Virus record (IMG/VR): IMGVR_UViG_3300022929_000116
Coordinates: 1 to 32,413 of that record
Length of the DNA stretch: 32,413 nucleotides
From: a virus
Reading direction: 5' to 3' (one strand)
Shown in pieces: positions 30,505-32,413 of this stretch; within the stretch, counting starts at the first letter, position 1; every line of letters starts with the position of its first letter. A program made the position numbers and the translations under genes. A model generated the notes under the pieces. That model saw nothing but the letters and a program-made list of their open reading frames with translations. It was not told the DNA's origin and did not search any database.

Positions 30505-32413
30505 ATGGATTCTCTACAAGAGATCTCTATGCTCGAAGATGGAATAGACAGATTCCTAACTCAAGAAGAGCAACTTTCTAAAACAGGTATTTTAGGAACC
30601 GTAGACACAAAATTAGTTAAAGGAGCAATTCCTTTAGTTTCTGAACAAATTTCTAAAGACTTAGAGTTAACAAGCCGCATTACTAGCAAGCCATTCTGGT
30701 ACTACGCATTAGATAACTTGAACAACGACACAATCGCTTATATTGGATTGAATTATGCCTTTATTGGTGTCGGTCAATTTACAGATTTGACCAACATTTG
30801 CACCAACATAGGTAAGCAAGTTTGTGTCGAATTATGGGCTTTAGATTTTTCATCTAAAAACCCAAAGCTGTTTAAGCGTCTATTCGAAATGGCCCGCAAA
30901 AATCACAACTCTAGCCGCCATAGGCTTAAAGCTATGTCAGCTGTTGCTGGGCGTGAAGGCTATGGTGTCGAAAGATGGACTGCTGAGCAGCTAGTAAATG
31001 TTGGTCAAGCTGTTTTAAATTCTGTGATAGCAGGATCAGGGTTATTTGAAGTTTATGATAGACCGAAGAAGAAGTTCTTCGTCAAAAACTTAGGTTTAAC
31101 AGAAGTAGGTAGAAAACTAGTCGATGATCTTACTGACCAAATACAGTGGATGTCGCCATTGTTTAAACCAATGCTGTCTGAGCCAAAGCCTTGGACATCT
31201 TTCAATAGTGGCTGCTACCACAATCCTAAATTAGCTAGTCTTGTCCCTCTGGTAAGACGAGCTAACAGCAAGCAAAAGGAGCTGATTGACACTGCGTTTA
31301 AATCTGGATCTATGGATCGGATTACGAGAGCACTTAACGCTGTTCAGTCAACTCCTTTTGCGATCAACAAACCAGTGCTTGAGCAAGTGATTGCTTCATG
31401 GGAACGTGGTGATGTCATCAACAAGTTTCCACGACAAGCAAAGCTAAAAGTCCCAGGCAAAACTAAAAACTGGGAGGAACTTGATAGCAAGCAGCGCAAG
31501 CACGTCAAAAAGACAAAAGAAAAGATCATACTTCGCAACAGAGCTTTTGATGCTGATGTTGTTAACATGTCTACAGATCTTAATACTGCTAAAGAGCTTG
31601 CTAAACACGACAAGTTCTACTTGCCTCATAACTTAGATTTCCGTGGTCGTCTTTACCCTATACCAACATTTAACCACCAAAGAGCTGACCACATACGTGC
31701 GTTGTTTCAATTTGCGCGTGGCAAGAAACTAGGACCTACTGGTGCTTATTGGCTTTGCATCAATGTTGCCAACACTGGTGACTTTGACAAAGTGAGTAAA
31801 AAATCCCTCAATGACCGCATTGCATGGGTTAATAAAAACCAGCGTGCTTTGTACTTAATCGGTAAAAAGCCAGGGCTAACAAGAAGCCTATGGCAAGAAG
31901 CCGACAAACCATTTTTATTCTTAGCCGCTTGCATTGATTTTGCTGGCTATGTCGAAAATGGTGACGATCATATCTCTCACATACCACCTTCAGTTGATGG
32001 TGCTAATAGCGGTGTTCAACACTACAGCGCAGCACTCAGAGACGAAAAAGGTGGTGCAACAGTTAACTTAACATACGCAGACAAGCCTGCTGATGTTTAC
32101 CAGATTGTTGCAGATAGAGTTAACGATGCTATTGCTTCTGACACTTCAGATGAAGCAGCAGCTTGGCGTACATATGGTGTGTCGCGCAAAGTTGTTAAAC
32201 GCAACGTCATGACTTTTGCCTACTCAAGCGAAAAGTTTGGGTTTAGGCAACAGCTCATGGAAGATCTTATGAAACCGCTAGAAGACGATGTTCTAGAGGG
32301 CATAAGAGAAACACACCCATTTGGCGAAGACAATGGATCTAAATGTGCCAGTTTTATGGCAGGCAAAGTTTGGGATGCCGTTAATGATGTTGTTAAAAAA
32401 GCAGCAGAAGGAA
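30505..32413 (+). CDS. T7-like single-subunit RNA polymerase (partial, 636 codons visible)
   Basis: GGAGG lies four bases before ATG 30505, and the reading frame is open to the window edge. Motifs of the T7 RNA polymerase family are clear: DFRGRLYP (378-385; DxxGR), motif A PSVDGANSGVQHYSAALRD (Asp498) and motif B RKVVKRNVMTFAYSSEKFGF (Arg561, Lys565, Tyr573). T7 has YG where this has YS (Ser574). Motif C (HDxF) lies beyond the window. It would transcribe phage genes from its own promoters; the repeated element in the leftward cassette is a candidate. A sigma70-like promoter lies upstream. Confidence 0.95.
   Translation, partial: MDSLQEISMLEDGIDRFLTQEEQLSKTGILGTVDTKLVKGAIPLVSEQISKDLELTSRITSKPFWYYALDNLNNDTIAYIGLNYAFIGVGQFTDLTNICTNIGKQVCVELWALDFSSKNPKLFKRLFEMARKNHNSSRHRLKAMSAVAGREGYGVERWTAEQLVNVGQAVLNSVIAGSGLFEVYDRPKKKFFVKNLGLTEVGRKLVDDLTDQIQWMSPLFKPMLSEPKPWTSFNSGCYHNPKLASLVPLVRRANSKQKELIDTAFKSGSMDRITRALNAVQSTPFAINKPVLEQVIASWERGDVINKFPRQAKLKVPGKTKNWEELDSKQRKHVKKTKEKIILRNRAFDADVVNMSTDLNTAKELAKHDKFYLPHNLDFRGRLYPIPTFNHQRADHIRALFQFARGKKLGPTGAYWLCINVANTGDFDKVSKKSLNDRIAWVNKNQRALYLIGKKPGLTRSLWQEADKPFLFLAACIDFAGYVENGDDHISHIPPSVDGANSGVQHYSAALRDEKGGATVNLTYADKPADVYQIVADRVNDAIASDTSDEAAAWRTYGVSRKVVKRNVMTFAYSSEKFGFRQQLMEDLMKPLEDDVLEGIRETHPFGEDNGSKCASFMAGKVWDAVNDVVKKAAEG

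Overview
This window is most of a temperate, short-tailed (podovirus-type) phage genome. The host is probably a marine alphaproteobacterium. The evidence is an SU10-type capsid and adaptor set, a P22-like portal, a nozzle protein and ejection proteins with no tail-sheath or tape-measure genes, a tyrosine integrase beside an attP that copies the 3' part of an arginine tRNA gene, and a T7-like RNA polymerase. The host assignment is inferred from overall protein style and the tRNA fragment; it was not checked against databases.

Layout. (1) 1-185: two tiny lysine-rich genes on the + strand. (2) 189-2919: a leftward cassette of nine small genes in five transcription units. Each unit has its own terminator and the same 27-bp upstream element (ACGCAAATTT, five variable bases, CTTTATGGACAA on the coding strand), which I read as a phage-specific promoter. 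One gene encodes an HExxH metallopeptidase; two encode 29- and 33-residue membrane peptides. (3) 2920-3177: a divergent control region with an 8-bp-stem, 3-nt-loop hairpin, a direct repeat and a possible leader hairpin. (4) 3178-28826: one rightward late block. It runs fibre, nozzle, ejection proteins, an 1840-residue injected polyvalent protein, small and large terminase, portal, scaffold, capsid, adaptor, two large fibres, and a lysis group (candidate holins and a GH24 lysozyme). (5) 28854-29878: terminator, integrase and attP. (6) 29879-32413: a conserved phage gene, a sigma70-like promoter, and a T7-like RNA polymerase that runs off the window.

The most interesting result is in the 1840-residue protein. 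It carries a possible ADP-ribosyltransferase-like segment, an HEIFH zincin motif and, in its last ~650 residues, what look like the motifs of a single-subunit RNA polymerase: SxxGR at 1189-1193, motif A DGTSSSYQ at 1519, motif B ending in YG at 1588, motif C HDAF at 1750. This suggests a packaged, injected polymerase like that of phage N4. The phage would then carry two single-subunit RNA polymerases, one in the virion and one made early from a host promoter. The repeated promoter-like element and the 3-nt-loop hairpin are natural candidate targets for them. These links are inference and can be tested.
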